Assembly (NCBI RefSeq): GCF_000422485.1
Contig: NZ_AULW01000015.1
Coordinates: forward strand, 62,001 to 126,000
DNA length: 64,000 bases
Source of the DNA: Paenibacillus pasadenensis DSM 19293
Lineage (GTDB): Bacteria > Bacillota > Bacilli > Paenibacillales > Paenibacillaceae
Direction of reading: 5' to 3'
Shown here: positions 33,099 through 41,897 of the stretch, piece after piece
How the letters are laid out: each line of letters begins with the position of its first letter
Numbering within the stretch: position 1 is the first letter of the stretch
Translations under genes and position numbers: made by a program
Notes under the pieces: model-generated
What the model was told of the DNA's origin: nothing
Seen by the model: the letters and a program-made list of their open reading frames with translations, nothing else
Database searches by the model: none

Positions 33099-34988
33099 TC
33101 ATCGTTTCGGCAGCAGCTTCACGTATTGGTCGGACAGCGCCATCAGCTTGAGCATGTACTCGTAGTCGTCCCGGTACGCGGAGAAGTCCGCCACCGGCTG
33201 CAGCGTATCGAGCCGGATCGCTTCTCCGTCCTCGAAGCCTTTGCCCGGCACGAACAGGATGTCGTCGTTCAGGAACGAGCCCGTCGGCAAATAGTACCTC
33301 ATGCCGATCACGTTCCGCTCCGTATTGAGCAGATCGCGGCCGAACGGCAGCACGCCTCCGTCCTCCGGACGGAGGCCGAGCAGATTGGCGATCGTCGGCA
33401 GCAGGTCCATCTGGCCGCCGGTGCGTTCGATCGTCCGCGGCTGCTGGCCCGGATAGCGGATGACGAGCGGAATGTTGAGGCGGCTGACCCGCTTGTCGTA
33501 GTCGATGCCGAGCTGCTCGCGGATCAGCTCCGGGTCCGCGTCCTGCGGCTGCAGGCCGAAATGGTCCCCGTACAGCACAAGCGCCGTCCGGTCCCACAGC
33601 CCCTTCTCCTTCAGCCCGTCGATCAGGCGGCCGACCGCCCAGTCCGTATAATGCACCGACTGCAGGTAGTCGCCGACGACCGTCCCCCGCAGCCCGTCCG
33701 GCAGCGTCAGCGTCTGCTTGTCCTCCGGAATGCGGAACGGAGAATGGTTGGACGTCGTGATCAGATGCGCGTAGAACTTGCCGCCTTGCGCCGCCGTCTT
33801 CGCCAGCTCGTCGACCGCCGTCCGGTACAGCTCCTCGTCGGAAGCGCCGAAGCTGTTGAAATGATCGTTATGGAAATAGGGCTTGTCGTAATACTTGTCG
33901 AAGCCGAGCGCCGGATACAGCTTGTTGCGGTCCCAAAAGCCGACGTTGTTGATGTGGAACGTATACGCGCGGTAGCCCCGCTCCTGCAGCAGCCTCGGCA
34001 GGCTCGGCAGCTTCCGGTTGCCGTAGCCCGTGCTCATCGCGATCGTGCCGGTCGGATAGATCGACGTATTGGCGATGAATTCGGCGTCGGACGTATTGCC
34101 CTGGCCGATCTGCTGGAAGAAATGCGGAGCATACCACCCCTCGTCCGCCAGCCGGTTCAGCACCGGCGTCACTTCCTGCTCTCCGAGCTTCAGCCGGATC
34201 GGAAAGTTCTGCAGCGCCTCCAGCTGGACGACGATCAGGTTCATGTCCTTCATCGCGCCGAAGGCTTGCGGCGTTGCCCCGGCGTTGCCGCCGGCGCCTC
34301 CATACGGATAGGAGGCCTGGAGCGCCTTGGCCGCTTCGATCGTCTCGGCGATGTTGCCGGAGGCGATTTCCTTGTCCTCCTCGTAGGACTTGAGCGCGCT
34401 CACGATCTGATAGTTGAACAGTCCGACGCTCTCCGCCTGGGCGAGCTCGCTCTTGGTCGCCTCCGCCTCGCGGACGAACCACAGCGAGCCTGCCGCCCCG
34501 GCCAGGCACAGCGCCGCTGCAAGCGGCTTGAACAGGCTGCGCCTGCCTCGCGGCGCGCTGCCTCTCCTGCGGCGCAGCGCCCATACGGCCGCGATGACGG
34601 CCAGATCGGCGAAGTAGACATAGTCCAGCGGCCGGATCGTGCCCTTTACGCTCTCCCGCACGCCCAGCACCTGGCCCAGATTGCCGAGCGCCGTGTACGT
34701 CGCGACCGTGCCGAAGTTTTTGAAATAAAGCGTCACCGCGAACAGCAGCCCGGAGAAGACCAGATTGAATGCCCAATAGGCCGGACCTTTGCCCCGTCTC
34801 GGCGTCGCCAGCTCGAGCAGGCCGAGCAGCGCCAGCAGCGAGAGCGCGTCCGCCGCGAGCGCGAGCGGCTCGATGCCGCCGAACAGCTCCATGCGCATCC
34901 ATTGCAGCTTCAGCAGCAGCAGCAGGTACAGCCCGCCGAACAGGCTCCTGCCTTCCTGCCTTTGCCCGAAGGACAAGGAACGTTTCAT
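33099..34988 (-). CDS. LTA synthase-family (sulfatase-fold) membrane enzyme
   Basis: The 629-residue protein has about five N-terminal membrane helices up to residue 190, then an extracellular sulfatase-like domain. The catalytic Thr is in GQGNTSDAEFIANTSIYP near 310, followed by HINNVGFWDRN, HLITTSNHSPF and YGDHFGLQ. These enzymes polymerise glycerol phosphate onto a glycolipid anchor. The sequence cannot show whether this one is a main synthase, a primase or another phosphotransferase. AAGGA lies 8 nt before ATG 34988. Confidence 0.88.
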   Translation of the reverse strand: MKRSLSFGQRQEGRSLFGGLYLLLLLKLQWMRMELFGGIEPLALAADALSLLALLGLLELATPRRGKGPAYWAFNLVFSGLLFAVTLYFKNFGTVATYTALGNLGQVLGVRESVKGTIRPLDYVYFADLAVIAAVWALRRRRGSAPRGRRSLFKPLAAALCLAGAAGSLWFVREAEATKSELAQAESVGLFNYQIVSALKSYEEDKEIASGNIAETIEAAKALQASYPYGGAGGNAGATPQAFGAMKDMNLIVVQLEALQNFPIRLKLGEQEVTPVLNRLADEGWYAPHFFQQIGQGNTSDAEFIANTSIYPTGTIAMSTGYGNRKLPSLPRLLQERGYRAYTFHINNVGFWDRNKLYPALGFDKYYDKPYFHNDHFNSFGASDEELYRTAVDELAKTAAQGGKFYAHLITTSNHSPFRIPEDKQTLTLPDGLRGTVVGDYLQSVHYTDWAVGRLIDGLKEKGLWDRTALVLYGDHFGLQPQDADPELIREQLGIDYDKRVSRLNIPLVIRYPGQQPRTIERTGGQMDLLPTIANLLGLRPEDGGVLPFGRDLLNTERNVIGMRYYLPTGSFLNDDILFVPGKGFEDGEAIRLDTLQPVADFSAYRDDYEYMLKLMALSDQYVKLLPKR

Positions 34989-35048
34989 AGCGAATTCCTT
35001 CTTTCTCTAGCGGCTTTGCAAAATCTTAACCAGTATAGCACAACGCGC

Positions 35049-35079
35049 AAGAAGCCCGCATTCGCGAGGAATGCGGGCC
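35049..35079 (-). terminator. Hairpin after the DUF350 cluster
   Basis: GCCCGCATTC and GAATGCGGGC form a 10-bp stem 24 nt past the DUF350 stop. The T-run on the minus strand is weak. Confidence 0.5.
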
Positions 35080-35102
35080 GGGCCCTTGACGGAAGGAGCG
35101 CG

Positions 35103-35501
35103 TCAGATGATGAGGCTGCTGACCGCGAAGCCGGTTCCGATATAAACGGCGGCGAGCAGGATGCCGACCGCCACGTTGCCTTTCTGGAGCTCCTCCGACA
35201 CCTTGAAGTTCGGCGTCGCCAGCTCGAAGACGAGATAGGCGAGCACGAGGCAGACGTAGCCGACCGCGAACCAGAGCATCAAGTACCAGATCGAATGGTT
35301 CGTGTAGGAAGCGACGCCGAGCAGGATCGCCGTGCCGAGGAACTTGCCGCCCATCGCGAGTCCGGCGGCGACGTTCCCCCGCTTCAGCTCCTCGAGGTCC
35401 TTGTAGGGCGTGATCCAGCTGAAGATGAGCATTCCGACGAGCTGAAGAGCGATGATGACGACGATGCTGACGAGCAGATTGACGACTATGATGCGGCCCA
35501 C
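35103..35501 (-). CDS. DUF350 membrane protein
   Basis: The 132-residue protein has four membrane helices and the DUF350 internal duplication: KRGNVAAGLAMGGKFLGTAI and LQKGNVAVGILLAAVYIGTG show the repeated (K)GN-x-A-x-G-(I/L) motif. It is related to E. coli YjfL. The GTG start at 35501 overlaps the lipoprotein gene by 16 nt. It is the last gene of a five-gene cluster with an ATP-grasp amidoligase-like enzyme, a pairing also known from the yjf operon of E. coli. Confidence 0.85.
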   Translation of the reverse strand: MGRIIVVNLLVSIVVIIALQLVGMLIFSWITPYKDLEELKRGNVAAGLAMGGKFLGTAILLGVASYTNHSIWYLMLWFAVGYVCLVLAYLVFELATPNFKVSEELQKGNVAVGILLAAVYIGTGFAVSSLII

Positions 35502-36178
35502 CCCCTGAATTTGCTGTATGCGAGATCATACTCGCTGAAGTCGTGGATTTCTTCCAGAATGACGTCCGCCTGCTTGGCGGACTTCAGCGACGCGTAGCGG
35601 TCCTCGTCGATCGGCTGCTTGACGACCTGGCCGGAAGGCAGCTCGAGCACCGCGAACTGCCGGCTCTTGCCGTCCAGCTCGGTCTTGTACACGCCGACCA
35701 GATCGACCTTCGTCTTGAGCCGCAGCTTGAGCCGCTCCAGATCGGCGTCCGCTTCGGCCTTCGCGCGGTAGGACTTGATCGGCGTCCATGCCGACAGGCT
35801 GACGGACGCCTTGCCTTCGCTGTTCTCCTTGAGGTTGGCCGTCATGTACTGCAGCGTGAAGATCTTGTCTCCGGTCGCGTACTGGCTGTCGTTGGCCATC
35901 AGCTGATTGTCCGGCAGGATCGTCATGTCTCCGCCGATCAGATCGCCGACCTCGGCTTCCGCCACCCGGTAGTCCCAAGGGACGACCGACGTGTCGGCGG
36001 CGGCGCTTTGGCCGGCTGCAGACGCCCCGGAGGAGCTGCCTCCGCTCGTGTCGAAGACGCTGCTCGAGCCGGTCGAGCAGCCCGCCAGCGCCAGCGCGAG
36101 CAGCGCCGCGCCGAGCGCGCCGGCGATGCGGCCGCGCGCGCGCCGGACGGCTCCCGCCCGGTTATGGGGAACGTTCAT
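35486..36178 (-). CDS. Lipoprotein of the ATP-grasp/DUF350 cluster
   Basis: The 230-residue protein has an N-terminal arginine-rich stretch, a hydrophobic segment and the lipobox LALAGC (Cys near residue 34), then a Ser/Gly/Ala linker and a soluble domain of about 165 residues. It may correspond to the DUF4247 family, but I am not certain. The ATG at 36178 overlaps the stop of the ATP-grasp gene (ATGA) and AGGAG lies 10 nt upstream. It should be anchored outside the cell membrane, close to the DUF350 protein. Confidence 0.75.
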   Translation of the reverse strand: MNVPHNRAGAVRRARGRIAGALGAALLALALAGCSTGSSSVFDTSGGSSSGASAAGQSAAADTSVVPWDYRVAEAEVGDLIGGDMTILPDNQLMANDSQYATGDKIFTLQYMTANLKENSEGKASVSLSAWTPIKSYRAKAEADADLERLKLRLKTKVDLVGVYKTELDGKSRQFAVLELPSGQVVKQPIDEDRYASLKSAKQADVILEEIHDFSEYDLAYSKFRGWAAS

Positions 36179-37377
36179 TTCGCTTTCACTCCTATCGGTA
36201 CAAAATGGCTCGTATTGCCGGTGATCAGGCCGCCGGCGCGTCCAAGCAGGCCGCACGGCTCGCCTCCGAGCATGAACAGCCCCGTCAGCACGCGGTAGCT
36301 GGAGCCGCCAAGCTCAAGCTCCGGCAGATCGGCGCGGCGCTGGTACACGGTCGGGAAAAAGACGCTCGTATCGAAGCCGTCCTTGTCCTCGAGCTCCAGC
36401 CCGCCGCCTTCGCCGTACAGCTTGACCGAGCCGCCCTCGCGGCCGAACATCGACTTCGAGACGTAGCTGCCGTCGAACAGCGGCTTCGTGTACGTCGGCA
36501 GCAAATAGCTCTCGATCGCCTCGCGTTCCGGATCGGTGTACAGCATGCCGAGCTCGTACAGTCCCCAGACGAGCGCCTGCAGTCCTTTGGATTGCAGCAG
36601 GATCGCATGAGGAGCATTGAACAGCGTCAGCCGGCCGGTCTCGATCGCATAAGCGAGCGCTTCTCCTCCGTCGTCGAGCGCCATCCACTCCTTCGGGTAA
36701 AGGGCGAACAGGCGACGGATCGGCGCTCCGTCCCCGTCCAGCACGACGCCGTCGTCGACCGACAGGTCGAGCAGATCGAGCTTGCGCAGCTCGAGCCCGC
36801 TATGCCGGGCGAGCAGATCGACCGTGCCGGTATCCTCCGCATGGGAGCCGTAGGCGGCGCAGGCGACGGCGTCCGGGCGCTCCGCGCTCCAGGCCGCCGC
36901 CAGCCGCTCCGCCATCGCCTCGTTGGGCGAGCGCAGGCCGGCCATCCGGCAGAGCCATGGCGTAGCGGCTGCCGCTTCGGCGTATCCGGTCGGCGTATCC
37001 GCGTTGAGCTCCAGCAGCTTGATGCCGCCGTCCAGGCTCACGGCGAAGTCGAAGCGCGCGTACCGGCTGATCTGTCCTGGCGGAGGCAGCTCCAGGCCGT
37101 CCAGCATGTTCCAGAGGATCGGCGGAATGCCGGTCAGCGCGTACAGCTCGCGGCGTCCGTGCATATAGCGGACCGTGCGGTCGAAGATCGCCCACAGCGA
37201 CGAGGCCGCCCGTTCCAGCCGCTCGTAGACGTCCGCATCCATGGCGACGACTTCATCGAGCCAATATTCCTCCTCTTCGAGATCGGCCCAACCGAAGCCG
37301 AGCTCCGCCAAGCGCGCCGTGGCTTCGGCTCGGTCGAGCCGCTCGCGGCGGACCGCTTCCAGCGCGGGCGCCGTCAT
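36175..37377 (-). CDS. Glutathionylspermidine synthase-like ATP-grasp ligase
   Basis: The 400-residue protein matches the C-terminal amidoligase half of glutathionylspermidine synthase (E. coli YjfC type): RYARFDFAVSLDGGIKLLE followed by ELNADTPTGY near 115-145, and the ATP-site MFGREGGSVKLYGEGG near 310-325, then FFPTVYQ. Such enzymes join a carboxylate to an amine with ATP. No amidase domain is present. The substrate is unknown; peptides or polyamines at the envelope are plausible given the neighbours. Both ends overlap neighbouring genes by 4 nt. Confidence 0.82.
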   Translation of the reverse strand: MTAPALEAVRRERLDRAEATARLAELGFGWADLEEEEYWLDEVVAMDADVYERLERAASSLWAIFDRTVRYMHGRRELYALTGIPPILWNMLDGLELPPPGQISRYARFDFAVSLDGGIKLLELNADTPTGYAEAAAATPWLCRMAGLRSPNEAMAERLAAAWSAERPDAVACAAYGSHAEDTGTVDLLARHSGLELRKLDLLDLSVDDGVVLDGDGAPIRRLFALYPKEWMALDDGGEALAYAIETGRLTLFNAPHAILLQSKGLQALVWGLYELGMLYTDPEREAIESYLLPTYTKPLFDGSYVSKSMFGREGGSVKLYGEGGGLELEDKDGFDTSVFFPTVYQRRADLPELELGGSSYRVLTGLFMLGGEPCGLLGRAGGLITGNTSHFVPIGVKAK

Positions 37378-38012
37378 CCGGAAAATCCGCTTGACTTGCT
37401 TGAGCTGGAGGAATACCCGCTTGAGTTGCCGCCGATGCTCCCTTTCGACGAGGAGGTCGAGCGGCGCGTAATCGTGCCGCTGCCCGACGAAGTCTTCGGG
37501 CGGACGGACGAGCCGACCGTCGGCTTGTTCTGGAATCGCGTGCTGTCATACGTCGGCCGCTTGTACAGCTGGCCGGTCGAAGGATGATACGCCGGACGCG
37601 AAGCGCCCCAGCCGCTCGAGGAGTAGCCGCCTCCGCGGTTGAAGATCAGATGGTACAGCAGCATGTCGTCCCAGCCGAAGCCGCCTCCGGTATGGATGAC
37701 CGTCGTGCCGCCTCCGCCGCCGGACGAGCCTCCTGCGCCGCTGCCCGCCTCGCCCGAAGCGTCTTCTTCCTCCGGCTGCAGCTCCGGCAGGTTCCAATCC
37801 TGCGCGGGATCGTAATAGGCCTTCACTTCGTCGCTCGACCACTCGACGAGCTTCGGCGAGCCGCCGCCCGCAGCCGGACTGGCCGTCGGAGCCGCGGCCG
37901 AGACGGCCGTGCCCGCGCTTCCGGCGAGCAGGACAAGGCCGAGCGTCGTCGCCATCACCTTCGGCTGCCTCGGCGCGGACGAGGGGGCGTTGCGTTTTGT
38001 AGATTCGCTCAT
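37374..38012 (-). CDS. Exported Gly/Ser-rich protein
   Basis: The 212-residue protein has a hydrophobic segment at about 20-40 (TTLGLVLLAGSAGTAVSAAA, signal or anchor), an acidic stretch, a glycine-rich hinge and a short conserved-looking core GFGWDDMLLYHLIFNRGGGY followed by a Ser/Gly-rich basic tail. The layout recalls the DUF1190/YgiB-type proteins of yjf-like operons, but I do not claim homology. The basic Ser-rich tail could be a substrate for the ligase encoded next to it. AAAGGAG lies 6 nt before ATG 38012. Confidence 0.7.
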   Translation of the reverse strand: MSESTKRNAPSSAPRQPKVMATTLGLVLLAGSAGTAVSAAAPTASPAAGGGSPKLVEWSSDEVKAYYDPAQDWNLPELQPEEEDASGEAGSGAGGSSGGGGGTTVIHTGGGFGWDDMLLYHLIFNRGGGYSSSGWGASRPAYHPSTGQLYKRPTYDSTRFQNKPTVGSSVRPKTSSGSGTITRRSTSSSKGSIGGNSSGYSSSSSKSSGFSG

Positions 38013-38033
38013 GGATGTCTCCTTTCTCCGGCT

Positions 38034-38243
38034 CTAGCGGGAGCCGCTCGGGATCGAGATCAGCAGCAGCTCCATCACGCCTTCATCGACGTTGAGCCTG
38101 CCTTCGACCGTCTCGAACTCTTCTCCGCCGACGGTCAAATAGTTGATATGATGCAGCGCGGCGAGCATTTCGGCCGACCAGCTGCGCTCGTCGATCTTGC
38201 GAAGACTGCCGCCGGGCAGCTTCTGGTACAGCACGACCTTCAT
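38034..38243 (-). CDS. Small 69-aa protein heading the ATP-grasp cluster
   Basis: The protein starts MKVVLYQKLPGG and contains HHINYLTVGGEEFETVEGRL, a strand-rich pattern with no cysteines or signal. No family is recognised. GGAAGG lies just before ATG 38243; an upstream TTG is in frame but less likely. It is the first gene after a candidate ECF promoter and is followed 21 nt later by the exported Gly/Ser-rich protein. Confidence 0.7.
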   Translation of the reverse strand: MKVVLYQKLPGGSLRKIDERSWSAEMLAALHHINYLTVGGEEFETVEGRLNVDEGVMELLLISIPSGSR

Positions 38244-38308
38244 CGACCCTTCCAATTTCCCATCACCTTTTCCATTTCATATGCATTCCAGCCAAGCCAC
38301 CACGTATA

Positions 38309-38335
38309 TACGCAGGTTAAAGCAAAAAGGTTTAC
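38309..38335 (-). promoter_or_regulatory. Candidate ECF-sigma promoter of the ATP-grasp cluster
   Basis: On the complement GTAAAC (38330-38335) and CGTA (38309-38312) are 17 bp apart, in an AT-rich gap. This resembles the SigW-type AAC / CGTA pattern. No better SigA pair is visible. Confidence 0.4.
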
Positions 38336-38361
38336 TTTTAAAGAAAAAAATTGCCGCAAGC

Positions 38362-38396
38362 AAAAAAGGCTCTGCCCGTCGGACGGGCAGAGCCTT
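38362..38396 (-). terminator. Terminator of the osmC-PBP-HNH operon
   Basis: AAGGCTCTGCCCGTC and its complement form a perfect stem, with six T following on the minus strand. Confidence 0.85.
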
Positions 38397-38426
38397 GAGC
38401 GCCAGGGAGGTCCCGGCGCGTCCGTC

Positions 38427-38732
38427 TCAGCGGCGCCGGACCCGCGCGGACTTGCGCAGCGCCGGCAGCGCGCCGGGCGGCTGCTTGCGGATGTAGCGGA
38501 CATAAGCGGCGATCGCCGGATCGGCCCGCAGCGCCGCGACGCTCGTGAGGCCGAGCTGCACGAGGTCGCAATTCGTATACAGGGCGTGGATCTGGCGATG
38601 GCAGGCCGGGCAGAGCCGCGCCTTGTCCAGCAGCGCTCCGCCCTGCTCGCGCGGCGTCAGATGATGCTCGGTCAATGCCGGCACGACGCGGCCGCACAGC
38701 TCGCAGCGCAGCTCGGAGCGGCGCTGCTCCAT
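38427..38732 (-). CDS. HNH endonuclease-like protein
   Basis: The 101-residue protein has a zinc-stabilised HNH finger: CELCGR near 10-15, the His-His of LTEHHLTPREQGG near 20-35, then LCPACHRQIHALYTN near 40-54. It is followed by an Arg/Lys-rich tail. The ATG overlaps the PBP stop codon (TGATG), so it is translated in coupling with a cell-wall enzyme, an odd partnership. Cleavage activity is inferred from the motif only. Confidence 0.85.
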   Translation of the reverse strand: MEQRRSELRCELCGRVVPALTEHHLTPREQGGALLDKARLCPACHRQIHALYTNCDLVQLGLTSVAALRADPAIAAYVRYIRKQPPGALPALRKSARVRRR

Positions 38733-40780
38733 CAGTCCTTGCTGCCCTTGGGCGTGCCGTACAGTCCGACCGCCTCGTCATACGCGTCGAAGATCTTGCG
38801 CGCGACCGGAGCGGCTCCGTAGCCGCCGTAGCCGCCCTCGGGGATGACGATGGCGATCGCCAGCTTCGGCTTGTCGGCCGGCGCGAAGGCGATGAACACG
38901 GAGTTCTCGACTTGCTTGCCACGCGCGACCTGCTGCTGCGACGTGCCCGTCTTCCGCAGGAACGAGTAGGAGACGCCCTCGAAGCCCTGGACGGAAACCT
39001 TGCTCATGCCGGAGTAGATCGTGTTCCAGTAGGCGTCCGGGAAGCTGACCTTGTTCAACACCTCCGGCTGCACCTTCTCGATGACCTCGCCCTTCGGATC
39101 GAGGATCTCGCTGACGAACAGCGGCTTCATCCGCTTGCCCTTGTTGGCCAGCATCGAGGCGTACTGCGCGAGCTGCAGCGTCGTGTACTTGCCCATCTGG
39201 CCGAACGAGGCGCGGACGAGCGCGGACTGGTTGCTCGCCGTCTCCGCCTCGTGGAAGTAGTCCTCGACGCCGGGCTGCTCGTACGGCAGGCCGCTGCCGG
39301 TCAGCACGCCGAGACCGAACTGCTTCATATAGTCGTCCCATACCTCGACCGCCTTGCGGCCTCCGTAGTTGTTGAGCAGCCGCTCGCCGACCATGGCGGA
39401 CATGAAGGCGTTGGAAGATTTAGCGATGGCTTCACTAGCGTTGATGTATCCATTCGGCTTGCTGCTGGCGTTGTTGATCGTCACTTCATTCCCTTTGCTG
39501 CCGAAAACATAACGACCGACATCATGGTAGCTCTCGCGTGCCGTGAACAGCTTCTCGTTGAGCCCGATCAGGATCGACAGCGGCTTTTGCGTGGAGCCGA
39601 GATACACGAGCGACGGCGTATGCTTCGCCTGCTCCTTGGGATCCTGGTAGTTCGGGAAAACGGTGCGGATCGTGCCGTTCGTAATGAAGTTTTCGACCGG
39701 CTTGAGCTTTTCCGTCGTAGCCGATCCGCCTTTCCAGATGTTCGTATCGTAGTCGGGCATGCTCGCCATCGCCACGACCTTGCCGGTGTCGACCTCCATC
39801 GCCACGGCGAAGCCCATGCGCGCGTCGTTGCCGGCGTTGAGCGGCTTGCTCGTCGCATGCTTCAGCACGTCGAGCTGGTCGGTGATCGCCTGCTGCGCCG
39901 TCAGCTGCACCTTGCGGTTGATGCTGAGGACGAGGTCGTTGCCGCGCTGCGGCGGCTGCACGACGGGAACTCCCGTCACCTTGTTCGTGCGGTCGACGGG
40001 ATACGTCTTGAGCCCGTTGATGCCGCGCAGCTGCTCCTGGTACATGTACTCGAGGCCGTCGAAGCCGACCGTCTCCTCCTGCAAGTACTTGTTGGCGGGA
40101 TCGTTCTTCTCCTTGATCTCCTTGTACTTCGTCAGGTCGCCGGCCGACTTGTATTTCTTGAGGTAGCCGACCAGCTGGGCGGCGACGCGGTCCTCGCTGT
40201 AGTTGCGGACGCTCTCCTCGACGATGTCGACGCCGACGAACTGCTCCTTGTTCTCCGTGATGTAGGCGATCTCGCGGTTGGACAGGTCGGAGCGGATGCG
40301 CCGCGGCACGGAGATCGTGTTCGTACGGAAGTCCAGATCCATGTTCTTCTGGATCTCCTCCGGCGTCATCTGCGCGTCGGGGTCGTCGTTGTACTTCTTG
40401 AACACCTCGGACAGCTTGACGCTCATGTCGATCGCGATCTGCTTGTTCCTCTCCGCCTGCAGCGTGTAGGTGAGCGTCTGCGTCGACGTCGAGTAGGCGA
40501 TCGGCTTTTTGTCGGAGTCGAGGATGTTGCCGCGGAACGGCGGAATCGAGACGTCGCGCGTGCCTTGATCCTCGCGCAGCAGCTTCAGCTCCGGCCCGTC
40601 GATGAACTGCAGCACCGCCAGCCGCACGATGAGGATGCCGAACATGACGAACGCCGCGAAAAAGAACAGGTTGAGGCGGAACATGAACTGCCGCCGCACC
40701 ACATAATCCTTCTCCTCGTCGCGGCCGATGATTTCCGGCGGCTTGCCGTTGCCCTTCGGATGCGTGCCCGGCTTTTTCAC
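38732..40780 (-). CDS. Class B penicillin-binding protein (PBP2-type transpeptidase)
   Basis: The 682-residue protein has a short basic N-terminus, one membrane anchor (LFFFAAFVMFGILIVRLAVL near 35-55), a dimerisation domain (DVSIPPFRGNILDS) and the transpeptidase motifs S-x-x-K in LGSTQKPL near 400, SSN in AIAKSSNAFM, and KTGTSQQQ near 630. It crosslinks peptidoglycan outside the membrane. The start is GTG 40780, overlapping the OsmC stop (GTGA), and MKKPGTHP follows. The neighbours OsmC and HNH do not explain its role. Confidence 0.92.
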   Translation of the reverse strand: MKKPGTHPKGNGKPPEIIGRDEEKDYVVRRQFMFRLNLFFFAAFVMFGILIVRLAVLQFIDGPELKLLREDQGTRDVSIPPFRGNILDSDKKPIAYSTSTQTLTYTLQAERNKQIAIDMSVKLSEVFKKYNDDPDAQMTPEEIQKNMDLDFRTNTISVPRRIRSDLSNREIAYITENKEQFVGVDIVEESVRNYSEDRVAAQLVGYLKKYKSAGDLTKYKEIKEKNDPANKYLQEETVGFDGLEYMYQEQLRGINGLKTYPVDRTNKVTGVPVVQPPQRGNDLVLSINRKVQLTAQQAITDQLDVLKHATSKPLNAGNDARMGFAVAMEVDTGKVVAMASMPDYDTNIWKGGSATTEKLKPVENFITNGTIRTVFPNYQDPKEQAKHTPSLVYLGSTQKPLSILIGLNEKLFTARESYHDVGRYVFGSKGNEVTINNASSKPNGYINASEAIAKSSNAFMSAMVGERLLNNYGGRKAVEVWDDYMKQFGLGVLTGSGLPYEQPGVEDYFHEAETASNQSALVRASFGQMGKYTTLQLAQYASMLANKGKRMKPLFVSEILDPKGEVIEKVQPEVLNKVSFPDAYWNTIYSGMSKVSVQGFEGVSYSFLRKTGTSQQQVARGKQVENSVFIAFAPADKPKLAIAIVIPEGGYGGYGAAPVARKIFDAYDEAVGLYGTPKGSKD

Positions 40781-41244
40781 GCGCCGCCACCTCCGTCCGC
40801 AAGCAGCCGCACCTCAGGCCGCGCCTCCACGCGCACGTTGCCGGCGAGCGCGCGCGTGATCATGCACGACAGCTCCGCCTTGAGGGCGATGCGGCGGGCG
40901 CGATCCGCCGCCGCCTCGTCCGCTCCCGCCTCCAGCTCGATGAGCGGCCGATGCTCGATCGAGCGGTACGTCGGCTGGCCGGCGTCATCGGTATCGACGA
41001 GTGCCGTCGAGCGCAGCGACAGCCGCGCCGCTGGGATGCCGGACCGCTCGAGCATCGCCGCCAGCGAGATGACGTAGCAGGACGCCGCCGCGCCGAGCAG
41101 CAGCTCGTCGGGATTCGTGCCGACGCCGGGCCCGTCCATGCCGGCCGGGATGGAGACCGCCGTCTGCAGCGCGCCGCTCGCGATCGTGCCCGATCCGCCT
41201 CGGCCGCCGGCCCATGCCGCCTCCAGCTCAAACTTGTGTTCCAT
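40777..41244 (-). CDS. OsmC-family protein
   Basis: The 155-residue protein has the OsmC/Ohr fold: strands at WAGGRGGSGTIASG, the first redox Cys in LLGAAASCYVISLAAMLERSG near 58, and the second in AELSCMITRALAGN near 125. Family members reduce organic peroxides. AAAGGAG lies 7 nt before ATG 41244. It begins the three-gene operon with PBP2 and HNH. A second, Ohr-type relative lies 2 kb to the right. Confidence 0.85.
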   Translation of the reverse strand: MEHKFELEAAWAGGRGGSGTIASGALQTAVSIPAGMDGPGVGTNPDELLLGAAASCYVISLAAMLERSGIPAARLSLRSTALVDTDDAGQPTYRSIEHRPLIELEAGADEAAADRARRIALKAELSCMITRALAGNVRVEARPEVRLLADGGGGA

Positions 41245-41329
41245 TTCCGTGCTCCTTTTATTGGATATGCCTTCCTGATGCTGTAGACGAGCGAAGGCCG
41301 GAAAAAGTTCGCTCCGGCCAGCCGGACGT

Positions 41330-41737
41330 TCAGCGGATCAGCTTGTTCATCGTCACCATCAGCTCGTCGATGACCGCGCTGTCGCCCTCCTGCAGCCGCT
41401 CCGCGACGCAGGACTTCATGTGATGCTCCAGCAGCAGCTTGCCGACGCCGTTCAGCGCCGATTGGATCGAGCTGAGCTGATTGAGCACGTCGTCGCAGTA
41501 CGTATCCTTCTCGATCATGCCCTTGATGCCGCGCACTTGTCCCTCGATGCGGTTCAGCCGGCTGACGAGGCTGGTTTTCGTCTTTTCGGAATGATGGCTC
41601 TTGCGATGGTCCGGGCAGCCGCAGCCGGCTCCATGCTCCGGCTGGTCCGGATGCTCCGGCTGGTCCGGATGCTCCGGATGCCGCTCTGGCGCCTGCTCGG
41701 GCGCCTGCTCCTGCGTGCTCTTCGGTCGGGTTTCCAC
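41330..41737 (-). CDS. CsoR/FrmR-family metal-sensing repressor with His-rich N-terminus
   Basis: The protein of about 135 residues has a CsoR core (SRLNRIEGQVRGIKGMIEKD) with the Cu(I) ligands Cys in TYCDDVL and His/Cys in EHHMKSC. The preceding 55 residues contain HPEHPDQPEHPDQPEHG, GCGCPDHRKSHHSE and further His and Cys, an unusual metal-binding-like extension. The start is GTG 41737 with AAGGAGG 8 nt upstream. No copper exporter is seen nearby, so the regulated genes are unknown. Confidence 0.85.
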   Translation of the reverse strand: METRPKSTQEQAPEQAPERHPEHPDQPEHPDQPEHGAGCGCPDHRKSHHSEKTKTSLVSRLNRIEGQVRGIKGMIEKDTYCDDVLNQLSSIQSALNGVGKLLLEHHMKSCVAERLQEGDSAVIDELMVTMNKLIR

Positions 41738-41897
41738 TCCAGCGCCCTCCTTGTCGAAACGAATTATGGTCTGCCTTCTATTGTAGCATACCGCCAGGCC
41801 GAAGGCATGCCGCCGCAAGCAGCAAAAACCGCTCCAGCCTGCGGCGGCGGAGCGGCGGTAGCGGCCTAGGCGAGTCCCGGACGGGACCCGCGATCGG

